From positions 124,001 to 188,000 of the forward strand of contig NZ_FMTS01000006.1 in NCBI RefSeq assembly GCF_900100255.1: a stretch of DNA of 64,000 nucleotides, given 5' to 3'. The translations under genes and the position numbers were made by a program. Below the pieces are notes generated by a model that did not search any database, was not told the origin of the DNA, and worked only from the letters and a program-made list of their open reading frames with translations. The DNA comes from Asticcacaulis taihuensis. GTDB taxonomy: Bacteria; Pseudomonadota; Alphaproteobacteria; Caulobacterales; Caulobacteraceae. Shown one piece after another: positions 33,038-41,563 of the stretch. Each line of letters begins with the position of its first letter. Position 1 is the first letter of the stretch.

Positions 33038-34258
33038 ATGACACCAGCACCGGCGAAATCAGCGACAGCCGGAGGCGCCCTGGAAGTCCTGCTCGCCTTT
33101 CTGTGGCTGGGCCTGACCTCGTTCGGCGGGCCGATCGCCCATCTCGGCTATTTCCGCCGCGCTTTCGTGCAGAAACGAAACTGGCTGAGCGAAGACGAAT
33201 ACGCCGACCTGGTGGCCCTTTGCCAGTTCCTGCCCGGTCCTGCCAGCAGCCAGACGGGCCTGCTGATCGGCCTGCACCGCGCCGGTGCCTGGGGCGCCCT
33301 GGCCGCCTGGACGGGTTTCACCCTGCCATCCGCCCTTTTGATGTTCGCCTGTTCCGTTCTTGCCCCCGGTTTGAAGGGTCCGGTGGCCCTCAGTGCGATC
33401 CACGGCCTCAAACTGGTCGCCGTGGCGGTCGTTGCCCAGGCGGTCTGGAGCATGGCCGGCAGGCTCTGCCCGGATCGGCGGCGCGCGGCCATTGCCCTGG
33501 CCGCCTTTCTGATTATCCTGCTGGTGGCGTCACCGGTGACGCAGCTACTGGCCATTGCCGGGGGTGCGATTTGCGGATTTCTGTTGTGCCGCGATATTCG
33601 GGACATATCCACGAGCGCGGTGCATCCACCGGTCCGCCGGCGCACGGGCATCGCCGCCGCCGTGATTTTTATCGGGCTTCTGGCCGGTCTGTCGCTGGCG
33701 GCTTCCCTTTACCCCGGACATACGCCGTGGGCGCTGGCCAATATCTTCTATAAAAGCGGCACGCTTGTTTTCGGCGGCGGGCATGTGGTTTTGCCCTTGT
33801 TGCGGGATGCACTGGTGCCGGTCGGGTGGATCGGTGATGACGCCTTCCTCGCCGGTTATGGCGCGGCGCAGGCCATGCCGGGGCCGCTCTTTACCTTCGC
33901 TGCCTATCTGGGGGGAACAGTGGTCTCACCCTGGAACCCCGCCCTGATAGCGGCGCTGGCGCTTGTCATGCTGTTCCTGCCGGGTGTTTTGCTGGTGGTG
34001 GCCGTCTATCCGTTCTGGTCCCGACTGGGGCATAATCTCGTGGCGCGCGCCGTGCTGGCGGGCGTTAATGCGGCGGTGGTCGGCATCCTTGGCGCGGCGC
34101 TTTACAATCCGGTCTGGACATCCGCAATTTTCGGTCCGGGCGATGTCGCCATCGCGGTTGCGGGCTTTCTGCTTCTCGAAAAATGGCACACCCCGCCGCT
34201 GCTGGTCGTCGGACTATGCATCGGCGCCTCGATGCTCCGGATGTACCTGGGTTTTTGA
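33038..34258 (+). CDS. chrA: Chromate transporter family protein (ChrA)
   Basis: A 406-aa inner-membrane protein with two homologous halves (CHR domains). Each half starts with a Gly-rich motif (LGLTSFGGPIAHLGYFR; SGTLVFGGGHVVLPLL) and has a proline motif (FLPGPASSQ; AMPGPLFTFAAYLG). The family exports chromate and may also move sulfate-like oxyanions. The ATG at 33038 has AGGGGG 8 nt upstream; an alternative ATG at 33011 lies 8 nt after the ArsR stop and would add 9 residues. Being the last gene of a sulfide-linked operon, it may move a sulfur oxyanion here; that is inference. Confidence 0.9.
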   Translation: MTPAPAKSATAGGALEVLLAFLWLGLTSFGGPIAHLGYFRRAFVQKRNWLSEDEYADLVALCQFLPGPASSQTGLLIGLHRAGAWGALAAWTGFTLPSALLMFACSVLAPGLKGPVALSAIHGLKLVAVAVVAQAVWSMAGRLCPDRRRAAIALAAFLIILLVASPVTQLLAIAGGAICGFLLCRDIRDISTSAVHPPVRRRTGIAAAVIFIGLLAGLSLAASLYPGHTPWALANIFYKSGTLVFGGGHVVLPLLRDALVPVGWIGDDAFLAGYGAAQAMPGPLFTFAAYLGGTVVSPWNPALIAALALVMLFLPGVLLVVAVYPFWSRLGHNLVARAVLAGVNAAVVGILGAALYNPVWTSAIFGPGDVAIAVAGFLLLEKWHTPPLLVVGLCIGASMLRMYLGF

Positions 34259-34287
34259 GGGCCAAGCCTTGACCGTGAGTTGAGCAA

Positions 34288-34364
34288 TGGCGCACCCAAG
34301 AGGATTCGAACCTCTGACCTTTGCCTTCGGAGGGCAACGCTCTATCCAGCTGAGCTATGGGTGC
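34288..34364 (-). tRNA. tRNA-Arg (anticodon CCG)
   Basis: A 77-nt minus-strand tRNA including encoded CCA. The acceptor GCACCCA pairs with TGGGTGC, the anticodon loop is CTCCGAA giving CCG (reads CGG), and the T arm GAGG-TTCGAAT-CCTC is canonical. It lies between the chrA-like and LacI genes. Confidence 0.95.
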
Positions 34365-34429
34365 CTTTAGCCGGTCCAAGCTACCTAAGCGAAACCGCCC
34401 GCGCACTCAACCGCAAAAATGCGATTAGA

Positions 34430-34473
34430 GCGCAATCCGACAAAGTGGCCGCCACTTTTCGGATAGATTGCGC
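34430..34473. repeat. RIME-like imperfect hairpin repeat
   Basis: A 44-nt dyad: GCGCAATCCGA ... TCGGAT(A)GATTGCGC as the outer arms and AAAGTGGC / GCCACTTT as the inner arms. This layout resembles dispersed alphaproteobacterial intergenic mosaic repeats; no second copy was seen in this window. Confidence 0.55.
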
Positions 34474-34531
34474 GATGAAAATGAGAAGCGGGAGTAAAAT
34501 GACGGTTTTATAAAATCATTTTGCGCCCGCT

Positions 34532-35518
34532 TCATTTGTGACGCGAACTTTCCCGTCGCACCAGTTCGGGCGCCACGATAATGCCCTGGGTGGTCGTCTC
34601 GTCTTCGCCTTCCAGCGTCGCCACCAGCATTTCCAGGCCGCGACGCCCCAGGTCGAACACCCCGACGCGCAGGGTGGTCAGCGGCGGTGAGGTAAAGCGC
34701 GCAATGGGGATATCATCGAAACCGACCACGGCGATATCTTCCGGCACACTTACGCCTGCCTCGCGCAGGGCCAGCAGACAGCCCACCGCCATCATGTCAT
34801 TGGCGGCGAAAATGCCGTCAGGCCGTTCCGCCAGAGTCAGAAAGCTCTTGGCGCCGCTATAGCCGGATTCCTCGGTGAAATCGCCCTCGAACACGGGCGG
34901 CGGTTCACCATCGAAAACCGACAGGAAGCCGCGCCGGCGTTCCTCGGCCTCGAAATTGCGTGACGGACCGGAAATCAGGGCCGGCCGGCGGCAGCCCTGT
35001 TCGCACAGGTGTCGGGCGGCCGTGACGCCGCCGCCGAAATTATCGACGCTGATACCGCCGCGTCCGGCGCCGATCTGGCTGGCTATGGTCACCACGGGCA
35101 GGTTGAGCGGCAGGGCGGAGGCCAGGTCGTGCGACTCGACGAAGGGCGACATGACCAGCAGGCCATCCACGCGGCCGCCCATCGCGCGCATGATGCTGAG
35201 CGCCTCATCGGGATTGCCGTGCGAGCCGGAAACCAGCAGATGCAGGCCGCGCGCCCGCGCCGCCACATCGATGCCGCGAATGATCTCGGCAAAGAACTCG
35301 CCATAGATATCAGGCAGCAGCACGCCGATGGTATTGGTGCGCGACATCACCAGCGACCGCGCGCCACCATGCGGTACGTAGCGCAGCCGCTTGGCGATCT
35401 CCAGCACGCGCTGTTTCACATCGTCGGCGACATTATCGAGGCCATTGATGGCGCGGGACGCCGAGGCGATGGACACATTGGCTTCGCGCGCGATGTCTTT
35501 CAGCGTAGCTCCGGCCAT
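34532..35518 (-). CDS. LacI-family transcriptional regulator
   Basis: A 328-aa repressor with an N-terminal LacI HTH and hinge (TLKDIAREANVSIASASRAINGLDNVADDVKQRVLEIAKRLRYVP) and a periplasmic-binding-protein-like ligand domain (TNTIGVLLPDIYGEFFAEIIRG ... FAANDMMAVGCLLALREAGV ... VGFDDIPIARFTSPPLTTL). The effector is probably a sugar, but no operator or catabolic gene lies next to it; the nearest carbohydrate gene is the GH8 enzyme 1.8 kb away, and control of it is unproven. Confidence 0.92.
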   Translation of the reverse strand: MAGATLKDIAREANVSIASASRAINGLDNVADDVKQRVLEIAKRLRYVPHGGARSLVMSRTNTIGVLLPDIYGEFFAEIIRGIDVAARARGLHLLVSGSHGNPDEALSIMRAMGGRVDGLLVMSPFVESHDLASALPLNLPVVTIASQIGAGRGGISVDNFGGGVTAARHLCEQGCRRPALISGPSRNFEAEERRRGFLSVFDGEPPPVFEGDFTEESGYSGAKSFLTLAERPDGIFAANDMMAVGCLLALREAGVSVPEDIAVVGFDDIPIARFTSPPLTTLRVGVFDLGRRGLEMLVATLEGEDETTTQGIIVAPELVRRESSRHK

Positions 35519-35574
35519 AAGGTCTCCTTCACGTCTGATGTAGGTCGATTATGGGACGCTGTAAAGTTTCGGGT

Positions 35575-35593
35575 GCAGGGACAGTGTCCCTGC
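35575..35593. promoter_or_regulatory. Perfect palindrome between the ScfR-like and LacI genes
   Basis: GCAGGGACAGTGTCCCTGC (9-bp arms, one central base). It abuts the stop of the ScfR-like gene and lies 57 nt before the LacI start, so it may be a weak terminator of the former or an operator for the latter. Confidence 0.45.
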
Positions 35594-36664
35594 TCAAAAA
35601 GGAAAGGCCGTCACGCCCTTGATCCATTCATCGATAACCAGCGCCTTGACCGCCGGCGGGGCGGCGCGTTCGCGGCAATTGGGACGTTCGCATAGCCGGC
35701 ACATCGGCCCGGTCTGGACGGCATTGGGCTGGGCCAGGTCAAGCCCGCGGGCATAGATCAGCTTTTCGGCATATTTCAGCTCGCATCCCAGGCCGATCGC
35801 CTGTTCGGCATAAGCGCCATCGGCATAGGCGCGCAAGGAGCGGTCGAGCGTGCGCGACAGGGTGAAGTAGCGCTGGCCATCGGGCGTTTCGATCACCTGG
35901 GTGATGATCCGGCCGGGCGTCTGGAAAGCCTGATGAATATTCCAGCGCGGGCAGGCGCCGCCATATCGGGAAAACGGAAAATGTCCGGCGGCGAAGCGCT
36001 TGGAGACATTGCCGGCGGAATCGATGCGCATCAGGAAGAAAGGCACGCCGCGACTGCCGGGGCGGGAGAGCGTGGTCAGGCGCTGGGCGGCCTGCTCGTA
36101 AGACACCTCGAATGGGGCACGCAGAAGCTCGATGTCATAGGCATTGCTTTCGGCCTCGTTGAGGAAGCGGCCATAGGGCATGAGGGTGGCGGCGGTCAGG
36201 GCATTGAGCAGGGCGATCTTGTAGAGTCTTGCCGTGGCCAGGTCGGGCGCCTTTGCCTTTTCGGTCATGGCGTTGATTTCGGCGCCATATTCACTGAGCG
36301 CCAGTTGGTAAAGGATGGCGAAGCGCCGCGAGGAGGGGCCAAGCGTTTCCGAAATCATCAGCCGGCGGCGGTGCGGATCAAAACGGCGCTGATAGATCAT
36401 CATCACCTGGGCCGGCATCAGGCGGATTTCGATGCCGTACTGGTCTTTCAGCCGCGCCTGCGCCGCCTCTTCGAGCGTATGCGGATCGCCGCCCAGAGTA
36501 TCGAAAAGCTGTTCGCCACGTTCGTCCAGTTCGGGGAAAAAGTTGTGATGGCCCTGAATCTGATCACGCACCCAGTCGGTGGGGGATTGCTCGGTCTCTT
36601 CCGGCGCCGCCACCAGGGCATCACGCTTGCGGCGTCTCCGGTTGGCAGGTCGCGGCCGATTCAA
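35594..36664 (-). CDS. DUF2083/ScfR-like short-chain fatty-acid regulator lacking its N-terminal HTH
   Basis: The 356-aa frame matches the IrrE-like central domain (FAILYQLALSEYGAEINAM) and the C-terminal DUF2083 domain (LTTLSRPGSRGVPFFLMRIDSAGNVSKRF, ACPRWNIHQAFQTPGRI, GLGCELKYAEKLIYARGLDL, CRLCERPNC) of short-chain fatty-acyl regulators such as ScfR and RamB-like proteins, usually about 470 aa with an XRE HTH of about 100-130 residues at the front. Here the only start is a TTG at 36664 and no HTH precedes it. It therefore appears to be N-terminally truncated, either decayed or acting without its own DNA-binding domain. The four-Cys C-terminal motif is intact. Confidence 0.75.
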   Translation of the reverse strand: MNRPRPANRRRRKRDALVAAPEETEQSPTDWVRDQIQGHHNFFPELDERGEQLFDTLGGDPHTLEEAAQARLKDQYGIEIRLMPAQVMMIYQRRFDPHRRRLMISETLGPSSRRFAILYQLALSEYGAEINAMTEKAKAPDLATARLYKIALLNALTAATLMPYGRFLNEAESNAYDIELLRAPFEVSYEQAAQRLTTLSRPGSRGVPFFLMRIDSAGNVSKRFAAGHFPFSRYGGACPRWNIHQAFQTPGRIITQVIETPDGQRYFTLSRTLDRSLRAYADGAYAEQAIGLGCELKYAEKLIYARGLDLAQPNAVQTGPMCRLCERPNCRERAAPPAVKALVIDEWIKGVTAFPF

Positions 36665-36687
36665 ATACCGGTTACCGCGATCGCGGC

Positions 36688-36882
36688 ATGGCGGCCTATT
36701 CCGAACTGCAACAGCGCGAATTCGCCAACGAAGCCGCCGGCTACACCGCCACCCGCCACCAGCGCGAGGTCGGCACCGGCTATTTCGACAAGGTCGCCGA
36801 GACGATCAGCAATGGACAATCCTCCACCACCGCCATGAAGGCTTCAACCGAAACCGCGCAATTTGTTGCAGCGGCTGAATAA
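36688..36882 (+). CDS. Hypothetical small protein
   Basis: A 64-aa ORF (MAAYSELQQREFANEAAGYT at the start) with no clear ribosome-binding site before the ATG. It is Ala/Thr/Gln-rich and not recognised. The stop is followed by a strong ribosome-binding site for the next gene, so the two may be co-transcribed. Its 5' end sits only 24 nt from the point where the neighbouring regulator loses its N-terminal domain, so it may itself be truncated. Confidence 0.4.
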   Translation: MAAYSELQQREFANEAAGYTATRHQREVGTGYFDKVAETISNGQSSTTAMKASTETAQFVAAAE

Positions 36883-36894
36883 GGAGAGTGAACT

Positions 36895-37113
36895 ATGGAA
36901 ACCAGCAATCGTGACTCGATCATCGCCTACTGCCTGGCGCCCCTAAAGGAAAGCCTGAACCTGGATGCCAACAGCGAGGCCACGCGCGAAACCATGCGCC
37001 GCCTCGATCATGCGCTCAAGACCTTCCAGTCGCAGGCGGGTCGCCCGGTCGCGGTGGACTTCTCGAAGATGCCGTCACTGGTCATCAACGAGGCCGCGCA
37101 CGGTTACGAATAA
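36895..37113 (+). CDS. Hypothetical small protein
   Basis: A 72-aa cytosolic protein with a good AAGGAGAG before the ATG at 36895. The product METSNRDSIIAYCLAPLKES has two predicted helices (TRETMRRLDHALKTFQSQAG) and no hydrophobic segment. I do not recognise the family. It ends 36 nt before a strong terminator. The good ribosome-binding site and terminator suggest a real expressed gene. Confidence 0.65.
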   Translation: METSNRDSIIAYCLAPLKESLNLDANSEATRETMRRLDHALKTFQSQAGRPVAVDFSKMPSLVINEAAHGYE

Positions 37114-37149
37114 ACCCGGCATAAACAAAAACCATAAGCGCCGGCATAA

Positions 37150-37182
37150 GCGCCCTCTTCGCTACCCCCGCGAAGAGGGCGC
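37150..37182 (+). terminator. Rho-independent terminator before the GH8 gene
   Basis: A 13-bp perfect stem GCGCCCTCTTCGC / GCGAAGAGGGCGC with a 7-nt loop, then GATTTTGTG. Confidence 0.8.
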
Positions 37183-37306
37183 GATTTTGTGTTCTGCTCT
37201 TTTCCTGAAGCGGATTGCGTGTCATGTTGCGGTCAGGAAACGTATCGGCGGCCATAAAGAGGGTGATGCCCCGCGCCGCACCACTGACCAGGAAAGACAA
37301 GCAAAC

Positions 37307-38749
37307 ATGAAGACGCGCCGCGTTCTGATCTCAAATGTTACCGCTATCATTTTGGCTCTGAGCCTGCCCATAACCATCACCATGCCCGCACAGGCCGCAA
37401 CGGCCACTGTGAGCGATGGATCAGGCGCTTACAAAACCGGCCAATATCATAACCTGTTCGTTGAGCGGCTGGGCCACACCCAGGCCGAAACGCAGCAGAA
37501 GATTGAGCAAACCTTCCAGCAGCTTTTCCACGGCGACGGTCAGGAGCAACGCGTCTATTTCGAGACCGGCGCCAATGCCAATGGCACCCTCGCCTACATC
37601 ACCGACTGGGCCAATAACGATGCGCGCAGCGAAGGCATGAGCTATGGCATGATGATCGCCGTGCAACTGGATAAGAAGCGCGAGTTCGACGCCCTGTGGA
37701 ACTGGTCGAAGACCTATATGCTGACTACCGACCCGGAAAATCCGTCCTATGGCTATTTCGCCTGGTCGATGGGCACGGATGGCTCACCGCGCGCGGTGGG
37801 GGCCGCACCGGATGGCGAGGAATATTATGCCATGGCGCTCTATTTCGCGGCGCACCGCTGGGGCAATGGCCAAGGCATCTATAATTACCAGGCCGAGGCC
37901 GACAAGATCCTGAGCGGGATGCGTCATCATCCGGTCAAAACCGCCACCACGCCCTTCCGCATCCACCCAGGTGACGCGCCGTTTATCGAGCCGGATACGC
38001 CCTGGCCCAGCCCGAATAACCGCCGGGCCGAGGCCGAAGCGCTGAAAGCGGGCAAGCCGTGGCCGCCCTATCGGCCTATGCGCGCCCCACGTTCGGTGAC
38101 GGTCGGGCCTATGGTTGATGAAGACCACACCATGATCCGTTTCGTGCCGGAGACCAATGTGCCCGGCACCGACGCTTCCTATCACCTGCCGGCTTTCTAT
38201 GAATTGTGGGCGCGCTGGGGCCCGGTCGAGGACCGCGCCTTCTGGGGCAAGGCGGCCGATGTCAGTCGTGATTTCTTTGAAAAAGTCGCCGACCCGAAAA
38301 CCGGCCTGGCGCCCGACCGCAGCACCTTCGACGGCCAGCCGGCCATGGGCTGGGATGGCAAGCCGAGCCAGTTCGCCTATGATAGCTGGCGCACGGCCAG
38401 CAACTGGTCGGTCGATTATAGCTGGTGGGGCAAGGATGCGCGGGCGAAGACCCGCAGCAACCATATCCAAGCATTCCTCTATGGCCAGGGCATTCATACC
38501 TTCCCCGATCGCTATTCACTGGAGGGCCAGCCGATGTCCGATCGCCATTCCACCGGCATGGTGGCTGCCACGGCGGTCGGCAGCCTGGCGGCAACTCAGG
38601 GTGAAGTGTCGGATGCCTTTCTGAAGGAGCTGTGGGACACGCCGGTGCCGGCGGGCGAGCAGCGCTATTTCGATGGGATGCTGTACCTGATGAGCCTGAT
38701 GCACCTGAGCGGTGAGTTCCGCATTATCGAGCCGTCAGGGCAGAATTAG
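37307..38749 (+). CDS. Glycoside hydrolase family 8, reducing-end xylose-releasing exo-oligoxylanase type
   Basis: A secreted 480-aa (alpha/alpha)6-barrel enzyme. A Sec signal peptide ends at ITMPAQAATA. GH8 motifs: DARSEGMSYGMMIAVQL with the general-acid Glu, YGYFAWSMGTDGSP, DGEEYYAMALYFAAHRWG and DYSWWGKDAR with the candidate base Asp. Its full set of motifs resembles Rex enzymes, which remove the reducing-end xylose from xylooligosaccharides, more than cellulases. AGGAAAG precedes the ATG at 37307. It is monocistronic, between a terminator and a palindromic repeat. The neighbouring LacI gene could be its regulator but this is not shown. Confidence 0.9.
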   Translation: MKTRRVLISNVTAIILALSLPITITMPAQAATATVSDGSGAYKTGQYHNLFVERLGHTQAETQQKIEQTFQQLFHGDGQEQRVYFETGANANGTLAYITDWANNDARSEGMSYGMMIAVQLDKKREFDALWNWSKTYMLTTDPENPSYGYFAWSMGTDGSPRAVGAAPDGEEYYAMALYFAAHRWGNGQGIYNYQAEADKILSGMRHHPVKTATTPFRIHPGDAPFIEPDTPWPSPNNRRAEAEALKAGKPWPPYRPMRAPRSVTVGPMVDEDHTMIRFVPETNVPGTDASYHLPAFYELWARWGPVEDRAFWGKAADVSRDFFEKVADPKTGLAPDRSTFDGQPAMGWDGKPSQFAYDSWRTASNWSVDYSWWGKDARAKTRSNHIQAFLYGQGIHTFPDRYSLEGQPMSDRHSTGMVAATAVGSLAATQGEVSDAFLKELWDTPVPAGEQRYFDGMLYLMSLMHLSGEFRIIEPSGQN

Positions 38750-38776
38750 GTTTTAGAGCGTGTGATACAAGAAAGG

Positions 38777-38920
38777 AAGATACCCCACCACCACGCCTTC
38801 GGCGCGGTCCCCCTCCCCGACAAGCGGGGAGGTGCAAGAAAGAATCGTTCCCCCTCACTTGTTGGGGAGGGGGAACGCACGAGTGAGCGAAGCGAATGAG
38901 ATGTGGTGGTGGGGTATCTT
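38777..38920. repeat. MITE/REP-like palindromic intergenic element
   Basis: A 144-bp element bounded by perfect 18-bp arms (AAGATACCCCACCACCAC at 38777-38794, its complement at 38903-38920) with internal GC-rich hairpins (CCCCTCCCC/GGGGAGG; GTTCCCCCTC/GAGGGGGAAC). Its right arm ends 2 nt from the transporter stop. Related GC-rich elements lie at 40504 and 46302. Confidence 0.75.
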
Positions 38921-38922
38921 GC

Positions 38923-40197
38923 TTAGCCCTCATCCGGATGAAAAGCGTTCCTCACCTTCGTATCAGCGGTGAAGACATAGACCAGCAGCGATACGGCGAT
39001 ACAGGCAGTGACGTACCAGAAGAAGCTCTCTTCCGCGCCCGCCTGTTTCAGCCACAGCGCCACATATTCCGCCGAGCCGCCGAAGAGCGACACCGCCACG
39101 GCATAGGGCAGGGCCACGCCCAGCGCCCGGACATGGGCGGGGAACAGTTCGGCCTTCACCACGGCGTTGATAGACGTATATCCGCTGACGATTAGAAGCG
39201 CTGCCATCACCAGTCCGAAGGCGGCCCAGAAGCTTTGCACATGGCTAAGCGCCGTCATGATCGGCACGGTAAAGATCACCCCCAGCACACCGAAACCGAT
39301 CAGCAGGGGACGGCGGCCGATCCGGTCCGACAGGGCGCCAAAAAGCGGCTGGGCCAGCATGTAGAGAAACAGGGTCAGGGCCGACAGGCTGGTCGCCTCG
39401 GTCTTGCTCCATCCCGCCGTATTGACCAGGAATTTCTGCATATAGGTGGTGTAGGTATAAAAGGCGACCGTGCCGCCCATGGTCAGGCCGACCACCTGAA
39501 GCGCCTGCCACGGATGCTCTTTCAAAAGCGTCAGGGTGCGGTTACGCTCAAACTTCCGGCTTTCCAGAAATGACCCTGTCTCGCTGATATGGCGGCGGAT
39601 AAACAGGGCCGCCAGGGCCAGCAAGGCGCCGATGACGAACGGAATCCGCCAGCCCCAGGCTTCCAGTTGTTCATGCGTCAGCAGCCATTTTTGCAGCAGG
39701 ATCAGCACGCCGAGCGCGATCAGTTGCCCCATGATCAGGGTGACATACTGGAAGCTCGACCAGAAGCCCCGGTGGGTCTCGCCGGCCATTTCCGACAAAT
39801 AAGTGGCGCTGGCGCCATATTCACCGCCGACGCTCAAACCTTGCAGCAACCGCGCCAGCAACAGCAGCGCCGGTGCCGCGATACCGATGGTGGTGTATCC
39901 CGGCGTCACCGCAATGATCAGCGATCCGGCGCACATCAGCAGGATCGAGGCCGTCAGTCCTGATTTGCGGCCGAAGCGATCGGCATACCAGCCGAGCAGC
40001 CAGCCGCCGATCGGGCGCATGAAGAAGCCGACCGCGAAGATGGCGGCCGTATTGAGCAGTTGTGCCGTTGGACTCGAATTGGGGAAGAAAGCTTTCGAGA
40101 AATAGAGGGTAAAGGCCGAATAGGCGTACCAGTCATACCATTCGACCAGATTGCCAATCGATCCGCCGAGGATGGAGCCTAATTTTCCCTGTTTCAT
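38923..40197 (-). CDS. MFS transporter, metabolite:H+ symporter (KgtP-like)
   Basis: A 424-aa inner-membrane permease with 12 predicted helices. MHS-family signatures: GNLVEWYDWYAYSAFTLYFSKAFFP near the start, GWYADRFGRKSGL in loop 2-3, LLQGLSVGGEYGASATYLSEMA and the second DRIGRRP motif. The closest named family member type is alpha-ketoglutarate permease, but proline/betaine or citrate transport is possible. It ends next to the palindromic element and is divergent from the zinc-finger gene. Confidence 0.88.
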   Translation of the reverse strand: MKQGKLGSILGGSIGNLVEWYDWYAYSAFTLYFSKAFFPNSSPTAQLLNTAAIFAVGFFMRPIGGWLLGWYADRFGRKSGLTASILLMCAGSLIIAVTPGYTTIGIAAPALLLLARLLQGLSVGGEYGASATYLSEMAGETHRGFWSSFQYVTLIMGQLIALGVLILLQKWLLTHEQLEAWGWRIPFVIGALLALAALFIRRHISETGSFLESRKFERNRTLTLLKEHPWQALQVVGLTMGGTVAFYTYTTYMQKFLVNTAGWSKTEATSLSALTLFLYMLAQPLFGALSDRIGRRPLLIGFGVLGVIFTVPIMTALSHVQSFWAAFGLVMAALLIVSGYTSINAVVKAELFPAHVRALGVALPYAVAVSLFGGSAEYVALWLKQAGAEESFFWYVTACIAVSLLVYVFTADTKVRNAFHPDEG

Positions 40198-40285
40198 GCC
40201 ATGAGGGTTTCACAGTTCAATTGACGAAACAAGGCGGTTTGTTTTAAGGATCGGCAACGGTTTTTCCGCAAGGTTATTAAGCATC

Positions 40286-40501
40286 ATGAGCGATATCATC
40301 CCGCCCCCCGAAGTCATCTATGTCGACAGCCACAAGGTCGCCTGCAATGGCGGTGGCGGCGCACTGGGTCACCCGCTGACCTATTACGAACTGGGCGAAG
40401 ACGGTACGGCCGAATGCGGCTATTGCGACCGCAAGTTCGTGCATAAAGATCATGCGCACGACTATGTCGATCCGGCACCGCGTCCGGAAGGCGAGCACTA
40501 A
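40286..40501 (+). CDS. Zinc-finger domain protein (zf-CHCC, NDUFS6-like)
   Basis: A 71-aa protein with the CHCC zinc motif: Cys in HKVACNG, His in GHPLTYYEL, then C-x2-C in ECGYCDRKF, the same pattern as mitochondrial complex I subunit NDUFS6. Alphaproteobacterial homologues are thought to associate with NADH:quinone oxidoreductase. It has a short acidic tail (DPAPRPEGEH). Its 3' end lies next to a palindromic repeat element. No complex I genes are nearby. Confidence 0.9.
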   Translation: MSDIIPPPEVIYVDSHKVACNGGGGALGHPLTYYELGEDGTAECGYCDRKFVHKDHAHDYVDPAPRPEGEH

Positions 40502-40503
40502 AA

Positions 40504-40586
40504 ACAATCTCCTCCCCTGTAGCGCAGCGTACGGGGGAGGTGGCGAAGCACATCGCGTAGCGATTGTCTCGCCGGAGGGGGCAATT
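40504..40586. repeat. GC-rich palindromic intergenic element
   Basis: A hairpin CCTCCCC-TGTAGCGCAGCGTAC-GGGGGAGG (40511-40540) followed by a second inverted part ending GGAGGGGGCAATT. It resembles the elements at 38777 and 46302 in composition and in position just behind a gene. Confidence 0.55.
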
Positions 40587-40607
40587 CACCCCAATTCGGA
40601 GTTATTT

Positions 40608-41063
40608 ATGCGTTTTCTGCATACCATGGTGCGGGTCCATGACCTAGAAGCCTCCCTGGCTTTCTGGTGCAAGGGTCTGGGTCTGATAGAGACCCGCCGC
40701 ATGGAATCCGAAAAGGGCCGCTTTACCCTGCTCTATCTGGCGGCCCCGCTTGATGAGGATCACGCGCGATCCTTCAAGGCGCCGGAACTGGAACTGACCT
40801 ATAACTGGCCGGACGAGAGCGGCGTGGTCGAGACCTATACCGGCGGCCGCAATTTCGGCCATGTCGCCTATGAGGTCGATGACATCTACGCCGCCTGCCA
40901 GCGCTTTGCCGATATGGGCGTGCTGATCAATCGCCCGCCGCGCGACGGCCATATGGCCTTTGTCCGCTCACCGGACGGCATTTCGGTGGAACTGCTGCAA
41001 AAGAATGGTTCGCTGGCACCCGCGGAACCCTGGGCATCGATGCCGAATATCGGAAACTGGTGA
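40608..41063 (+). CDS. gloA: Glyoxalase/lactoylglutathione lyase-like VOC protein
   Basis: A 151-aa vicinal-oxygen-chelate protein matching glyoxalase I (lactoylglutathione lyase), which detoxifies methylglyoxal with glutathione. Motifs: MRFLHTMVRVHDLEASLAFWCKGLGL with a metal-ligand His, LELTYNW with Glu, FGHVAYEVDDI with His, and the C-terminal DGISVELLQK with Glu, i.e. the four expected ligands H/E/H/E. GGAG precedes the ATG at 40608; a longer frame reads into the repeat. Confidence 0.92.
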   Translation: MRFLHTMVRVHDLEASLAFWCKGLGLIETRRMESEKGRFTLLYLAAPLDEDHARSFKAPELELTYNWPDESGVVETYTGGRNFGHVAYEVDDIYAACQRFADMGVLINRPPRDGHMAFVRSPDGISVELLQKNGSLAPAEPWASMPNIGNW

Positions 41064-41354
41064 TCAGTTAAAAGCGTAAGGCGTTTCAACACACAGCACA
41101 TGGGTCGTGGCCAGGCGCACCAGATGCGTCACGGCGAAGTCATGATCGATCTCACCGTTCGAGGCCAGAACCAGTGTATCCGCCAAGCGCTTGTCCATGT
41201 TCGGGCCATTCAGGTGGCACAGGTCCAGCCGGCACAGATGGGCCAGATCGGCGACCGCCTCCCGCAAGGTGATGTGGTCCTGCAAAAACGCTTCGAGAAT
41301 ACCGCTGGCCTGAATCTGCAGGCGGGTCTGGTCGTTTTCTTTCATCATGGACAT
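41064..41354 (-). CDS. Hypothetical protein, Caulobacter-type
   Basis: A 96-aa protein (MSMMKENDQTRLQIQASGIL at the start) with GGAG 7 nt before the ATG; the longer frame to 41441 lacks such a site. The sequence is helical, with a C-terminal block ILASNG-like (LVLASNGEIDHDFAVTHLVRL). I do not recognise a domain. It is convergent with the glyoxalase (stops adjacent at 41063/41064) and divergent from polA. Confidence 0.7.
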   Translation of the reverse strand: MSMMKENDQTRLQIQASGILEAFLQDHITLREAVADLAHLCRLDLCHLNGPNMDKRLADTLVLASNGEIDHDFAVTHLVRLATTHVLCVETPYAFN

Positions 41355-41563
41355 GGGGGTACTCCGGATTACTGGGTCTGGCTGGATTTGAAAAAATTTA
41401 TCTCGCACTAGCACAACGGATTTCATATCGCACTGCGGCATAACGGCCGTGCCGACATAACTGGTTTCAGAATGTAAATCCTGACGTTACCTGTCGCTTT
41501 GAATTGGCATGTGGTGCGGAACGTCCTATGAAGTCAGCCGAACACCTTCCGAACAGAAAACGC

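Noticed and set aside
38777-38920. CRISPR-like array
   Set aside because: Inverted, not direct, repeats and no regularly spaced units; no cas genes in the window.
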